Shown here one piece after another: positions 49,601 to 61,107 of a DNA stretch of 64,000 nt. The stretch comes from Trichostrongylus colubriformis (lineage: Eukaryota; Nematoda; Chromadorea; Rhabditida; Trichostrongylidae), in contig OZ022261.1 of assembly GCA_963978905.1 (NCBI GenBank), positions 17,841,582 through 17,905,581 on the forward strand, written 5' to 3'. The notes beneath the pieces are model-generated. The model searched no databases. It was not told the origin of the DNA and was given only the letters and a program-made list of their open reading frames with translations. A program made the translations under genes and the position numbers. Every line of letters starts with the position of its first letter. The first letter of the stretch is position 1.

Positions 49601-52600
49601 AAACAATGTGAAACGAAAAATGAAAACAAGTAAAAAAACTTCGAAAAATTAATCAAAAAACTTGTCATCATAAAGAACGTTGCAACAGCTCATAATAGCC
49701 ATAATAATGGACCTCAGCCTTTGTGTAAAATTTCCTTTTCGGTTCAGCACTAGTCTCCTTCACATCTTTTGACGCGGTGAACGAACCAAGCTTCAATGGA
49801 GGCACCTTTACTTGCTCCTCCTTCTTGGGTTCATCACTGTAAAAAAGAATACCATCACAAGCGCATCATCTTAGACGACCTTAATTCTACATTCAGAAAC
49901 CTAACTTCAAAAAGGCCATGGGAAAAGAAAACTCACACAGCGAAATTTTTGAACTTAATTTTCACAGGTTCAGGCGGTGGACTGGCATCAGGAATTGTCT
50001 CCGTTGTAGATGTTTGATCACCAATACGGATTTTTAGGGTGAACTTCGGCTCGTGGGCTTAAAAGGGTAGCTTTCAACAGAACTCTCAGATCACATGATG
50101 TTTTTGGATAGAGGTAAAATCTCACAGTCTTTGACTGAAGAACTCCGGGCGTGTTGATGATCATCTGCAGTACGACTCTCCTTATGCCGCTCTTTTTCTC
50201 GTTCCTTCTTTTTCTTTTTCTTATGCTCCTTGTCTCGTTTTTTCTCCTTCCTATGTGGCGAGCTCGAGCGATCCCTCTCCTAGATGCAAGATGAATATAA
50301 GAAAGTGTGGTCTGCTTTTGATGATGTGACCAACCTTGTCCTTTCTTTTCTTCTTTTTATGAGGAGAGGTGGGTTCCTGCATGCTGATGTTGAATGGAAA
50401 CGTCGTCTCGAGTGGTTCTTTTGCGACCTCAGTAGGGATTGTAACAGCCTCGTCGAAGAAAGGAACAGTGTCCGAATCGTTGTCATATTTCGGCTCTAGA
50501 ACAGTGAACAATATAAATGAGTCGCTATGATGTGACGTTAGATGCGATCTACAACAACAATCGAATGTGGATTATATTCAGCCTTAAAGACACCGGAAGG
50601 GGGTATGTTGGCTTACGGTAGAACAGACGTCGTGTGGACGAGTTTAAGTGGCCGCCATTGCACAGACTCGCCAATTTGACGCCTTGGCATGGTACCAAAA
50701 GGTGATGTTTTTATTATAAATTTGTTTTTTCCTTTTACTTTTTACTATGTTCTTTCTTGTATTATTTCTAGATGTACTTACATGAATGCTAATGTATTTG
50801 GGAATGGCCAGTCCACTGCGCTGGGAGGCAGGTGCTACAACTAACGTATGCTCGCGGCCCGACTCCTACAACGGACAACTCGGAAAGTCAGTGTGTTGAT
50901 GCGAGTGCGATGCGAATACACACCACAGCGTCGCGCTTTTGAGTCCGGGTTTTTTCACCCATTACCGCTTCTAACCTTGAGGTTCGCTGCAAAATGCTCA
51001 TTTCTTTGTATTTTCCTCTTGTTTCGGACCCCTTCCGGTCACTTTAATTTTCCCAAACACTGCACGAGCGAACACAATTAACACTTAACCGTGGCTCTCG
51101 GAAGCGAGCTCTTGAAATACACCGTACAAAGAACAAGGAGCGTTAGGGGGACCATTACAAAGCTTCTCATCGGTTTCTCGACAACTTTGAAACGATGTGG
51201 CTGTAGAGTCTTTAATAGCACGACTGCCCAGCTTTCCTAACGAAAGAAGTAGGGTTATCGTAAAAACAGGGTTCACGAGTTTTTTTTAGCAAACTATGTC
51301 AACAAACAGTGCAGAGAACTCTCAAGTTTCATGCAGATGGGAGCGAGCAGCTGATGCGGCCTCGCGAAACGCAGTTGTCGACTTTGACTCCCTATCACCC
51401 ATTGTGAAAATGCGATGTGTGTCATAACTGCGAGCCGTCTGGACTCCACCTGCACTTCACCCACATCAAATTCAAGCGACCCTAGCAGTAGCTTCCTATT
51501 TGCAGCAAAATAATCATATAGGGTGATAATTTACCTGCAATCGGTGATGGACCACGAACTGGTGGCAATTCAGCGGCGGCTTGCAGAGTTTGATCTTAAA
51601 ATGAAAGAATAACAAATAAGCTTTCATCAGGAAGATGCACAGATTGGGGCACACTTTCTTGGAGGTATTCCGTGTTTTGTTTTTGAAATTTTCAGAGTAC
51701 CGATTTCAATCTTGCTAACGTCGAGCAAAGGATCAACTGCACGATGAGCGAGGATACTATACCAGAGGTCACGGCAGAGAATACAAACATTTCAGAAATG
51801 GCACTTCCCTAATTATTACATAAACTGATGCTAATTAAGGCTTTAATATACCTACATGCCGCTTTTGAACAGAATTTCAGTCAGACGAGCCTTATGTGGA
51901 GAGATTTCATAAGACGTTAGTCTTAGGATCGCAACACAATTTGGAAAAACGCTGCTTGACGATGAGAGAGCACTCTTCAAACCAGGCCCAAACGCGACAT
52001 GGGACATCGAGATCCACGAACCGATAGGTGAACACCCCTCAGCTTCGCAATGCAATTTGTTCAACACAAGGATTTCAAAAAAATTTAGGCAAAGCTCTGT
52101 AGGCTACAGGGGTGGCACCACAATCACCATTCAACAAACGATCCCATGCAACTAAAAGTTTTCAACAATTGCGTAACTGTATAAATAAGAAACTGACGTA
52201 TTGGAGAAAAAGCAGAACAGGCCGAATCACTGTGAGGATTATTTATCACGATTTTTAAGTGCTTCGGCGATGCTAAAATTAATTGCTAGAGACGGGCATG
52301 TTTACATGTATTAATGTGAAAACAACATAAGGCTGACTAACCTTCACTAAAATCTTGTCTCATAGGTGGTGTAGCCGTGTCACGAGCAAGTTCTAACAGG
52401 TGTAATCGAGCTCTTTCCTCTGCTCGTTGTTGCTCGGCGCGCTCCCGTTCCAAACGCTCTTCAGCCATACGCAATTGCTCAAGTGCTTCTTGCTCTTTTT
52501 TGACTATCACGGGCTCCTCTTGTTGCTTCTAGAATTTTTATCGCTTGATGACCTTATCAATATCATCTAAGCTGCTCCTGCACTCACTTTTCTTCTGTCC

Positions 52601-55600
52601 TTCTGCTTCACTTTCTTTTCCTTCGGCTTCTTCTCTTTCTTCACCCCGTCATTTACATGTGCAAGCAACAAACTGAATAATAATGCATTCGAAAAGATCG
52701 AGTACGGTATCAAAGCAACGAGAAAGTCACCTCTGCAGGGGCACAATCGGTTCGGAATCAAGAACATTGTGCTGCACATTTTCTCTGAAATACCACAGTT
52801 ATAACCAAGAACAATTCTACACAACTGAATGGCAAGTGGCATTAGCGAATTACGACTCGCTTGAGAGCAGGAGAGTTCCGAGCTGTCGCATCTGAGGTCA
52901 TGGGAACCAGGTCGGCTGAAAAAAAAAAGTATAAGAACAAATCTCAGTATTTACACCATAAAAAACGTATGCGCTATCTGTTCAATATGTACCACGAAAA
53001 CTCCACCCACAAAGCATGAGAAGAAAGAGACGCTTTGTTGAGCAAGATTATAGAAACGCTTCAGCACCTCTTCTGATCAAAGGTGTATCATGACAAGTGA
53101 TAAAGACTGTTCACTTTCAAAGAGTTCGCCCTCACTTTCTCTCCACGAAAGCCGAAGCATAAATCTCGAGAAAAAGGCTATTGATACAGCCACTGCTGCA
53201 TCCATATTCTCTTTCTGACCTGGGGAACGAAAACCTAAAGCGGAAGAACACACAAATAATTCACACAGCCTCATGTTCAGGTAAAAGTGATCTGGAAGCT
53301 GTATCCCAAGTAATGAGACTATGGAAAATGTGACAGAAATGCTGTTAAACATTCACTGACGATGCGGAAAAGCTGGTTCCTATCCTCCTTACCCCACAGA
53401 GGCATGTTAGTGCTACAGCTGTCATGCAGACCTTGAGAATTCGTAGCGCAGTATGTACTAATTGGCGAAACATGTTCACGCTGGTAAAAAAAGCATGCAG
53501 TGGGCAAAAGGATACCGAAATCTCAAAGACATTTGTCAATCATATCAAAAGGAGTAAGAAAACATGAAGTTTCAGACAACGCACCAGTATTTTGACTCTC
53601 CAATTTCGGCATAGGTGAAGTGCTAGGAGTGTCCTTCTCCGAAATCGCATTCTAGAAGGAAATAAGGAGATATAAATAAAGGCTATAATAAAGAAAAACG
53701 ATGACGCGTTTACCTTCTTGTTCTTACTATGCGGTATTTTTGGAGGTTTCTGCTCAAGTTTCCGTGGCAATGCAGCTATCCGAGGAGACGGTGACTATAG
53801 ATCGATTTATCAAAGAGGTGAAAAACAATTACTGGTGACAATCTTATCCATACTTCTGATCTACTAGTTGACTGTTCAGAGCGTTTCAGATGAGGAGCTG
53901 ATAATGGCGAAGGTGTAGGGGAAGGCGAATAATTACTATGAAGATCTTTCTAAAATTAGGAAGATATAAACGAAGAATAGCCGAAAGCTGTCAAATATAC
54001 TCACATAGCTACCACCTCCTTTCACCTTTTTTCTAGGCGATGAAACGTTAACCGTTAATTCACCACTACCGCTTTGTTGGAGTTTCAGTGAAGAAAGATT
54101 AGCACTGCTACGTATGCCTGGAAGAATAGCGTTGAAATAAACGACAATTTTTCAGGTGTCCATGCACTGAAAAGCAAAAAGGCAAACAAATATTGCGAAG
54201 AGTCTGCGAAAAAAAATTAAAATGCAGGTAAGAAGAAATACTGGAGATGAATAAAAGACCATTCAGTGAAAGCGAAACCATTACACTTTGTAAACTAACC
54301 GGTCGCAGAGCTATGATCCTTACTTGTATCCAAGAAAGAAGGCTCTTCGTGTCCACGTTTTAACAATCCGACCGATTTCGCATCCATATTCGAAAAGTCG
54401 GGAAAATCTGCAGGTCCTCTGAAATAATGTTAATTCCATTCAAGGAAACAAACACCGACAGCTCATGCATACCCCTTTTTCTCGACAGAGGTAGATGGCT
54501 TCATGACAGCGAGGTAGTCAGCACCTAGAAATATTACTCATACCAACTTATGGGAAAGACAGAAATGTACAAGTTTTACCTTCCGTTGTCCATTCTGGAT
54601 GAGCAGCTGGATAAAACGGTGGGATATGCTCAGGACGATCCTAAGCACAAGTAATATAACATCGTGAACTGCTCAGAAAACGGTAACGGGAAAGTTTGTT
54701 CTTAATTGAAGAACCGGTAACCGCTTTGACCTTCCAAGAAGAAAAACTATAGAAGCACATAGCGTTCCTTTACAATATTTGCTACTAGTCGCAAACATTT
54801 CTAAAAGCAAACTGGATGTTCGCAAGGAATACTTTTCTAGGAACCGCACTACTATATGATTACATTTCCTTTTGCAACAATTGCGGGCTACGAAAACAGA
54901 AATTCCAGTTACAAAACGTAATAAGAATGAAACTCATTGTGCCACTTGAGGTAGTTGGTAAAGCATGGGAATAAGAAACAACCTCTAGTTCCTTTGCACT
55001 CGGTTGAGGAGCGAACAGTGGTCTCATATTAGGATGAGGAACAGGAAATTGGCATAGCTGAAAGGAGTAGAGCAACCGTAAACATTCAGCATAAATGGAA
55101 CTTAACCGCTAAACTGTTGAAAAACCATACCGGCTTCGGCTGACCAACGTTCCCCACTTGCAGCAAGTAATCGCGCATTTCCAAAGGGGAAAATTTCAGC
55201 TTACTGAAGGTGAGGTTCATATCATCAGGGCATACCTCGGTACGGCCGGCTAAAATTTTCAGAAAAAATCAAGGCTCATAGGCGCAACCATGTGCACCTC
55301 GTCACTTTCATGTTAAACTACAAAGAAAGGCATGCGTATTGTAAATCCATCACAACAATAAAGGAATAATGGCTCTATGATGTCAAAAACATCATCAAGC
55401 TAAAACAACTTCAAGCAAAGTTTGAGATCTTGTATTAGAAAAACGGCGCTAAATTGATAACTCGAGAAACTTCGCAAGACGATATTTCTTCCCAGAAAAA
55501 AAAAACGAACTCACCATGTTCGGCCAGCAGCTTACTTCGAGACCATAATTCGATCATAAATCGACGCATAACATCAGTGAGTACATTAAGTGAGTCTCCG

Positions 55601-55695
55601 GATACCGATGAGAAGCCAATATTTTCGAGGATATGACCCGTGGCCGTCCGAAGACCTTGGCGAGCCACCTCCTCGGGCGATGGCCACGATCCCAT
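46368..55695 (-). CDS. taf-3: TAF3, TFIID subunit 3 orthologue (24 coding exons)
   Basis: Subunit of TFIID that pairs through its histone fold with TAF10 and reads H3K4me3 through its PHD finger (family knowledge). Exons: 55695-55515, 55249-55131, 55057-54983, 54640-54580, 54524-54473, 54418-54324, 54117-54005, 53949-53854, 53794-53714, 53651-53585, 52915-52861, 52784-52731, 52672-52588, 52528-52342, 51594-51535, 50495-50335, 50279-50126, 50057-49937, 49836-49713, 49549-49144, 48332-48271, 46833-46771, 46694-46609, 46515-46368. They total 901 codons plus TAG, all in phase. Residues 8-100 form the histone fold (ENIGFSSVSGDSLNVLTDVM, then AGRTEVCPDDMNLTF). The middle is Ser/Pro-rich, then strongly Lys/Glu/Arg-rich. 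Residues 825-876 are a C4HC3 PHD finger: VWICPSC, MVCCDMCDNWFHWHCVG, WFCQKC. The tail is basic. Exon 11 must end at a GC donor, and exon 1 starts at the first in-frame ATG. Confidence 0.93.
46979..48060. mobile_element. 1.1-kb inverted-repeat element in taf-3 intron 21
   Basis: Arms of about 130 bp. The left reads GACCCCAGGTCGAAGTGG, TTTTCGGACGCTGATCTCGA, TTCGAAATTTGCAGAACGAT, and the right is its reverse complement. The interior has a perfect 30-bp tandem duplication (47199-47228, 47229-47258) and a perfect 9-bp hairpin, GCGGCCGTT/AACGGCCGC, at 47839-47867. A related solo arm is at 6025-6145. No transposase. Confidence 0.75.
49144..49549 (-). other. taf-3: taf-3 charged low-complexity exon
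   Basis: One 406-base exon encodes residues 648-782. After LKAPAPAFSSFAGKLPKEER it becomes an almost unbroken Arg/Glu/Lys helix with dozens of alternating RE dipeptides, likely a single long alpha-helix. It matches the Lys/Glu-rich central region of animal TAF3. Its complement gives a spurious Ser-Arg ORF on the plus strand. Confidence 0.85.
50584..51047. mobile_element. TTAA-flanked miniature element, copy B (taf-3 intron 15)
   Basis: Second copy of the 38718-39183 element, bounded by TTAA at 50584-50587 and 51044-51047. The left end is AGACACCGGAAGGGGG and the right end is CCCCTTCCGGTCAC. The two copies read in the same orientation along most of their length with scattered differences. It lies between taf-3 exons 15 and 16. 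Confidence 0.75.
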
Positions 55696-56499
55696 CGCAT
55701 TTGCCACTATACAAAGTGGACTAAAGATAGCCAAAATGAGTGAAGCTGGTCTTCAAAAGCATACCTCTTACACTCCACTCAAGAACTAAGAAAAGGACTT
55801 GAAGCGAGTGAGTTTCATTCACTTTCCGGCACTTAAAATCAAAAACCGTGGACGTAATCCCCATTATCACGAACGAAGTTAAAATGTCAAGCTAACCGCC
55901 TCCCCTCATATTTACAAACGTCACACATTCGAGTAAATGGCTAACAACTGTAGAAGGATAATCAAAAACATAGACTAAAAAACCGGCGCGAGAACGCACA
56001 AAGCCCAACGCTGCAGAAATGCATCAAACAAGGAATAACGCACTTCCAGACATGTACGATCCATGATTACACGCTGATGACTACGAGTCATTCATCGTTT
56101 CATATTTTTAAGATATACACAATCGGCTAGGCTATTTTCTTACTCATCTGTTGACTCAGTTTCCTAGTTGCTATGTGGGATTCACGTGCAAAGTGACCGA
56201 TCAATAGCGCACAACGTATTGCATGTGCCGCTCGACTCGCACACAAATACCGCCGACGAGGTTTCTGCGCAGGACCTATCTTCGGATTGTGAATTTGTAG
56301 TTTTGCAATGATTACAAAATTTCTGTGAGTGGATGCGTTAGGAAGGTGGGCAGATTGGATGCATGTGTCATTTTGGGTAGGCGTAAACTCATTACAGTTT
56401 ACTGTGAAATTTAGACGTGTTTGACAGCATTTTGCCTTTCAGTTTATTGCCGGGAGTTATCATAAGGCTATGCTTGTCCCCGTTACACGTATCTATATT
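55696..56499. promoter_or_regulatory. Upstream region of taf-3
   Basis: On the minus strand, CTTTAG (ending about 55718) and TATAG (about 55706) are possible spliced-leader acceptors just before the ATG at 55695; neither is decisive. No other gene or core-promoter element is recognised. Confidence 0.35.
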
Positions 56500-56743
56500 G
56501 GGGTCAATTCAAGTCGGGGGGGGGGGGGGGGGGGGGGGAGACGCAACTTTGCGTCAAATTTTCACCAACGTCAAGGCTTCTTTCCCTCCCTAGGCTTAGG
56601 CTAAAGTAGATGAGACCTATGCTTTGAGAGATGCCCTTTCATGTGGAAGGAGGGGATATCAATTTTAGCCTAAGCCTAGGGAGGGAAAGGAGCTTCGACG
56701 TTGACGCAAAGTTGCGTCTCCCCCCACGACTTGTATTGGCCCC
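56500..56743. mobile_element. 244-bp MITE with 23-G run and 6-bp target duplication
   Basis: Ends GGGGTCAATTCAAGTCG and CGACTTGTATTGGCCCC are inverted. Inner arms GAGACGCAACTTTGCGTC and CCTCCCTAGGCTTAGGCTAA are repeated inverted. TATATT occurs immediately outside on both sides (56494-56499 and 56744-56749). The left arm has 23 consecutive G (56516-56538) where the right arm has six C, so the tract probably expanded by slippage. Confidence 0.85.
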
Positions 56744-59257
56744 TATATTGTTTTCTTTCATACGATAGGGCTAAAAGTGGAAGAGTATGTGCGACATGCT
56801 TCAGGACGTACTGCTGCTTACGAGTAACCTCAAGAATAAAAGGGCAAAATCTGCGGATGTAATCCAGTCAGCACCAAAACACATGCAGAATCTTTTTTAA
56901 AACGGCGACGTGAAGTAAGAATTCCACAACCTTCACATGCATCTGCTTGGAATGCGCGAAAAAGATGCCGTTAATTTTTGAAGGGAGGAGGGAGGGTGAA
57001 TCGTTCGAACAGCAAATCACTTTGCGAAGTGCGGAGCATCTTGTCCAAATTTAACGTGAGACACGGTAAGTCTCGCAGGACCAGTCTAGATACGGCACTC
57101 TTGGATGGGCACTCATTTTAGCCCGCTCCACAAATAATTTTTGGTGGGAGCTGCAGATCACCCCTAATATTTCTCTGAAATATTGAATCTACTGAGCGGT
57201 TGCAGAGTGTCCGGAAAAGCTGTGTTACTCCGTCAAGAATAATCTGGGGTAGAGAGTGTTTTGCATTGTGTAATCACTATACTCTGCCGGTAATTTGTGA
57301 AGCCTAACATGAAGATCGCACAAGTGAGGTTTCACACTGTTATTTTCTTTCGACGGATGATTATCCTACGTTGTTTTGAGCGCTACACGCTTCGGTAGTC
57401 TGTTCATATTTCTTCAGTGTCAGTTTGCTGATAAAACCTTTTTCTTGTTTACTGGGCAATTCAAGTGAATCCATTGATTCAGCATCGTTTATCAAATTTT
57501 TTCTTCTATCGTTCTCCTTTGTCCAGAGAATTTAACTTCGTGTGTGTGCAGAAAAAAGGAAAATTAAAAAAAACAAAGGTGGTATTGTGAGTCCAGGACA
57601 CCATGAATCAATGAAAATATAGTCGTAAAGATCATTTCGCAGGCTCGTTGATCTAATCCTCCACATTATTTCTTCATCGAAGCAATAGACGTTATCAGCG
57701 ACCACCCTGTAGTATGTATAAAATTAGGACAGACAAGTTTCTGCCGTTTCTCACATCGGCTATTTTGCCATGATTTTTTAGCGCTAAATTTCGAGACATT
57801 TCAGATTGTTCGGGTATTACCTTGTAGAGAACAACCGCTCATCCACAAATAAAGCCTAAGGAGCATTTTCAGATGGCTTGCTATTCCAACCATTTTTTTC
57901 GAGTCATAGAAAAGTAGGATTTTGAGTGGTGGCACAAGATGCCTCAGAACTCCTAGGAAATGCGTCGTCGTTAATTAGAAATATAATGAGTACTTATAGA
58001 AGGGATATTGCCGGCCAAGGATGACAGCAGTATGGCCTCACAAGTTTAGGGAGAGACAATGGTTCGAAATGATGCATGCCTTGGTCCCTTTTTCATTGTG
58101 TATCGTAAGCGCAGACCACCAAAATTCTACGAGCGAATCCTTTGAATACAATACAACCTTTCGATGAAAAACCGACCAAAGTTCTCCGGGAATACGCTCT
58201 GTTCCGTTGACCAGGTGAGGTTACAGCGCTTCCCGGGTGACGCCAAAACCCCCACATCCGAAAATGAGCTCTCCAGAAAACTAAACAAAACAGGGTGCGG
58301 AAGTTGTCATCGATAACTGTAGAAAAAATAAAGCATTTATTCAAGAGCTCTCCATTTTTTACCTTAAATGCGACTTTTACGTACTTTTTCGTACCACGTT
58401 GTTTACATGTATAACATGGATATTTATCTTTTTATAAGCTATGCTTATTTTTCATCAGGTGAGAATGCAATTTCAGAGCACCATCGGCTATGAGAGGAAA
58501 CTTCTGATTTTCAGCAGACCCAGTCCTTGTTCGTGGTAGAAGTAATCATTATTCTTGTGAGGGAAAAGTCCCCTTTGAATGAACCTGTAGATGCAATTTT
58601 TCCACATAAGCCTATCATAACGTAAAGAAAGCTGTAAAGTGGTAAATATTCAACTTATCCAGAAACCTGCCCTGATTGAGCCCTCTGAATCGACTTGATT
58701 GAGCCCTCTGAATCGACTTACCGCGGTATTGTAAAACCGTTTTTTAGGCTCTGCTCGCTACATAAGACGCGATCCAACCGTAGAGAACGCGCTCAGTTTC
58801 TTCTCTTATACTAACAAAAGAAGAAAAGTATATAACTTGGTTACGTATCCTTATACGTGAAAATCCAAGAGAAAAGCGAGGAGAAAACCAAGAAAGGCCG
58901 GAGACTCATCATCAGCCACGAAGTTTGCTTAATTAATTCATTCGAGGGATTCAACGACTGATTTCTTTTGTCTTCAGTATGCCAACCACCTTGACTGGTA
59001 TTTTAGCATTTCATTCTGTTTCTACATGTCATCCTGCTTAGTTTACTAAGTGGCAAATTCTACTCGACGGTCTGAAGCAGGTCCTGATCAAGTTGCGTTC
59101 TTTACGTCGACGGGGAGTGAATGCGTTCACAGGCTGCAAGGCAGAGTAGCACGGAGGTGCAGAGACGACGCAGGCAACGGAACAGAGTGGCACAGGCGGA
59201 GACGCAGAGACATACAGCCACACCCTCCTGCGGGCACCACACAGTATGAGCGCGGTC
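56744..59257. other. Intergenic; one short tandem repeat
   Basis: No gene seen. A 25-base unit TGATTGAGCCCTCTGAATCG plus ACTT is repeated twice at 58673-58721. GC-rich sequence at 59040-59257 resembles 43260-43440. Confidence 0.4.
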
Positions 59258-59811
59258 TTAAAGGCAGCATTAGGGGAAAGTCAGACGAAAAGTAAAAGAA
59301 ATAGTGCATATGAAAGTCGAGATGCCTAGTAACAGGACAGTGGAGAAAAAACGGATGGAAACGGCCGGAAACCCGAGAAATAGGGCCCCCTACCTGACTC
59401 TCGACGCGGACGACCTGTCCGACAAGACGCGGGTAGTCTGATCTAATTTTCCATTGGCATGTTGCCAAGTAAACACAAGGGGATGTTTGGAAATATGACA
59501 GCATCTACTTTTTAGAATGACCTTCAAGTTAAAACTGCGAAAACGCGCCGCAAACCTTCGATACTGCCGCATCTCCTTGGCCGCTCCCACCCCAGTCAAT
59601 CGGGAATTACATCATCGGGAGGCGGGACCGCTGTGTCCAAGAGGCGGAACCGCTGCATAGTTGCGGCGTTTTGAAGCGTTTCTACAGCTCGGAGGGGCGC
59701 TTTTTTACCGGGATTTCGCCACAGATAGCCTTCTTAGGCCCAGGACTACCAAGTGAGTGACTTCCTGTAGGGATTTCTCCATTACCACATTACCCCTAAT
59801 GCTGTCTTTAA
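59258..59811. mobile_element. TTAA-flanked miniature element, GCATTAGGGG family
   Basis: Bounded by TTAA at 59258-59261 and 59808-59811. Ends AGGCAGCATTAGGGG and CCCCTAATGCTGTCT are inverted. The interior matches 40528-41035 in inverse orientation. The right TTAA is shared with the next element. Non-coding, with fair GC content. Confidence 0.75.
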
Positions 59812-60220
59812 AGACACCGGTAGGGGTAAATTTGGCAAACTGAGGGATTACGAAAGTAGAGGTGCTCAGCAATATAAAAGTAGAGAAAGAACGACATAAA
59901 ACGGCAAAAAAACCGAGAAATAGGAACCCGAAAATCCCCCATCTCTCTCTCGTCCTCTGCGTCTCTGGCCGTAGTGGACTGAAGACAGGCCAGAGTCTTA
60001 ACCAGCCGGCCGCGATTGTTGTCCCGCCCCTCTACGGCGACTCCCCCAGCCGCATACCGCATAACGACATGCCGTGCTGCGGAGTCGTCATAAGACCCCA
60101 GGCCGCGTTTTTCTAATGCGATTTTCGCCACATATGACCTCTTCTGAAGTAGAAGGTTCGTTTTTAGAGAAGATGTACTCCCAGATCTTAGTTTTCCCTT
60201 ACCACTACTGGTGCCTTTAA
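59808..60220. mobile_element. TTAA-flanked miniature element abutting the previous one
   Basis: Starts at the TTAA shared with 59258-59811 and ends at TTAA 60217-60220. Ends AGACACCGGTAGGGGTAA and TTACCACTACTGGTGCCT are imperfect inverted repeats. The left end is like copies A and B (38718, 50584), but the interior differs and partly resembles the neighbouring element (ACCGAGAAATAGG). Confidence 0.7.
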
Positions 60221-60449
60221 GGGTGTATGCCACAATGACAGAAAAGTCGCTTTGAGCCTTCGGTGTGTGGCGCGATGATGCGAGCTATGCGCGCCGTGTT
60301 GGATGGGTTTTGAAGTGATGACGATGCCCTACGCCTCATTCTAGGAAAGATCACTGCAGGTTTCATCCAATTCGATGCCCGTACCTCGCACCATCACTTC
60401 GCACGCTGAACGCGGCCACACGAATTCTCTGTCCTAATGGCATACACCC
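60221..60449. mobile_element. MITE, TGTGCCATTAGGACAGA family, copy 2
   Basis: Ends GGGTGTATGCCACAATGACA and TGTCCTAATGGCATACACCC are inverted repeats. The interior blocks match 35914-36203. It begins directly after the TTAA that ends the preceding element, so three miniature elements stand end to end. Confidence 0.75.
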
Positions 60450-60800
60450 ACTTACTAACAGTAACGAGGGAAAAAGACAGCGAATACAGTACCCACACCA
60501 ATTTTTCTTTTAGGTTAGACTTTTCCTTGGAGCTTTGTGAGCGCTAGAGTACGAGTCGGTTTTGCCAGTTAATTCATTTGCTTTGGTAACCCAGTGCAAG
60601 AAGATAGGACCTATCATGTGAGAAACGTACCATGACGAACTTTCGTGCCAGTATGTCCTTTGTAAACAAGTTGTAACCTTATTTCAATGCGACTCTCTTC
60701 CAATGCCTTCAAATTATTTACCCCTTAAACTTAGTTTTTTTTTGAATATATTTCATGTGTCAAATGTCAGCTGTGATGGACTAATGACTGTCTCAGACCT

Positions 60801-61107
60801 GGGTGAGTGTCCATTAGTCGAATTTTCGCTCCGCGGCGTCACACTCGTGGCGCCGTCAGTACGACTCGTTTGCTAAGGGACTTAAAGACTGCAAGTTGAA
60901 AGCTTCGGGGTTTCGCCTACGTTGTAGTTGTTTCTACATTATTTCCAAATTGCAGATGTGCATTTCATGAATTGGTGCAGTTCCATGATCCTTTTCGGTT
61001 TAACTTTTATGACGTTAAAGCCATGTGCAATCGCGGAAAAAACTCGTACTCGCCGCGCTTCTTGCGGCTGGCGTCGCGCGAAAAATTCGACCAGTCGACA
61101 CTAACCC
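60801..61107. mobile_element. MITE, GTCGAATTTTCGC family, copy 2
   Basis: Ends GGGTGAGTGTCCATTAGTCG and CGACCAGTCGACACTAACCC are imperfect inverted repeats followed by AATTTTCGC and its complement, then GC-rich GCGGCGTCAC-like sequence. Same family as 43048-43251, with a different, AT-richer centre. Confidence 0.65.
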
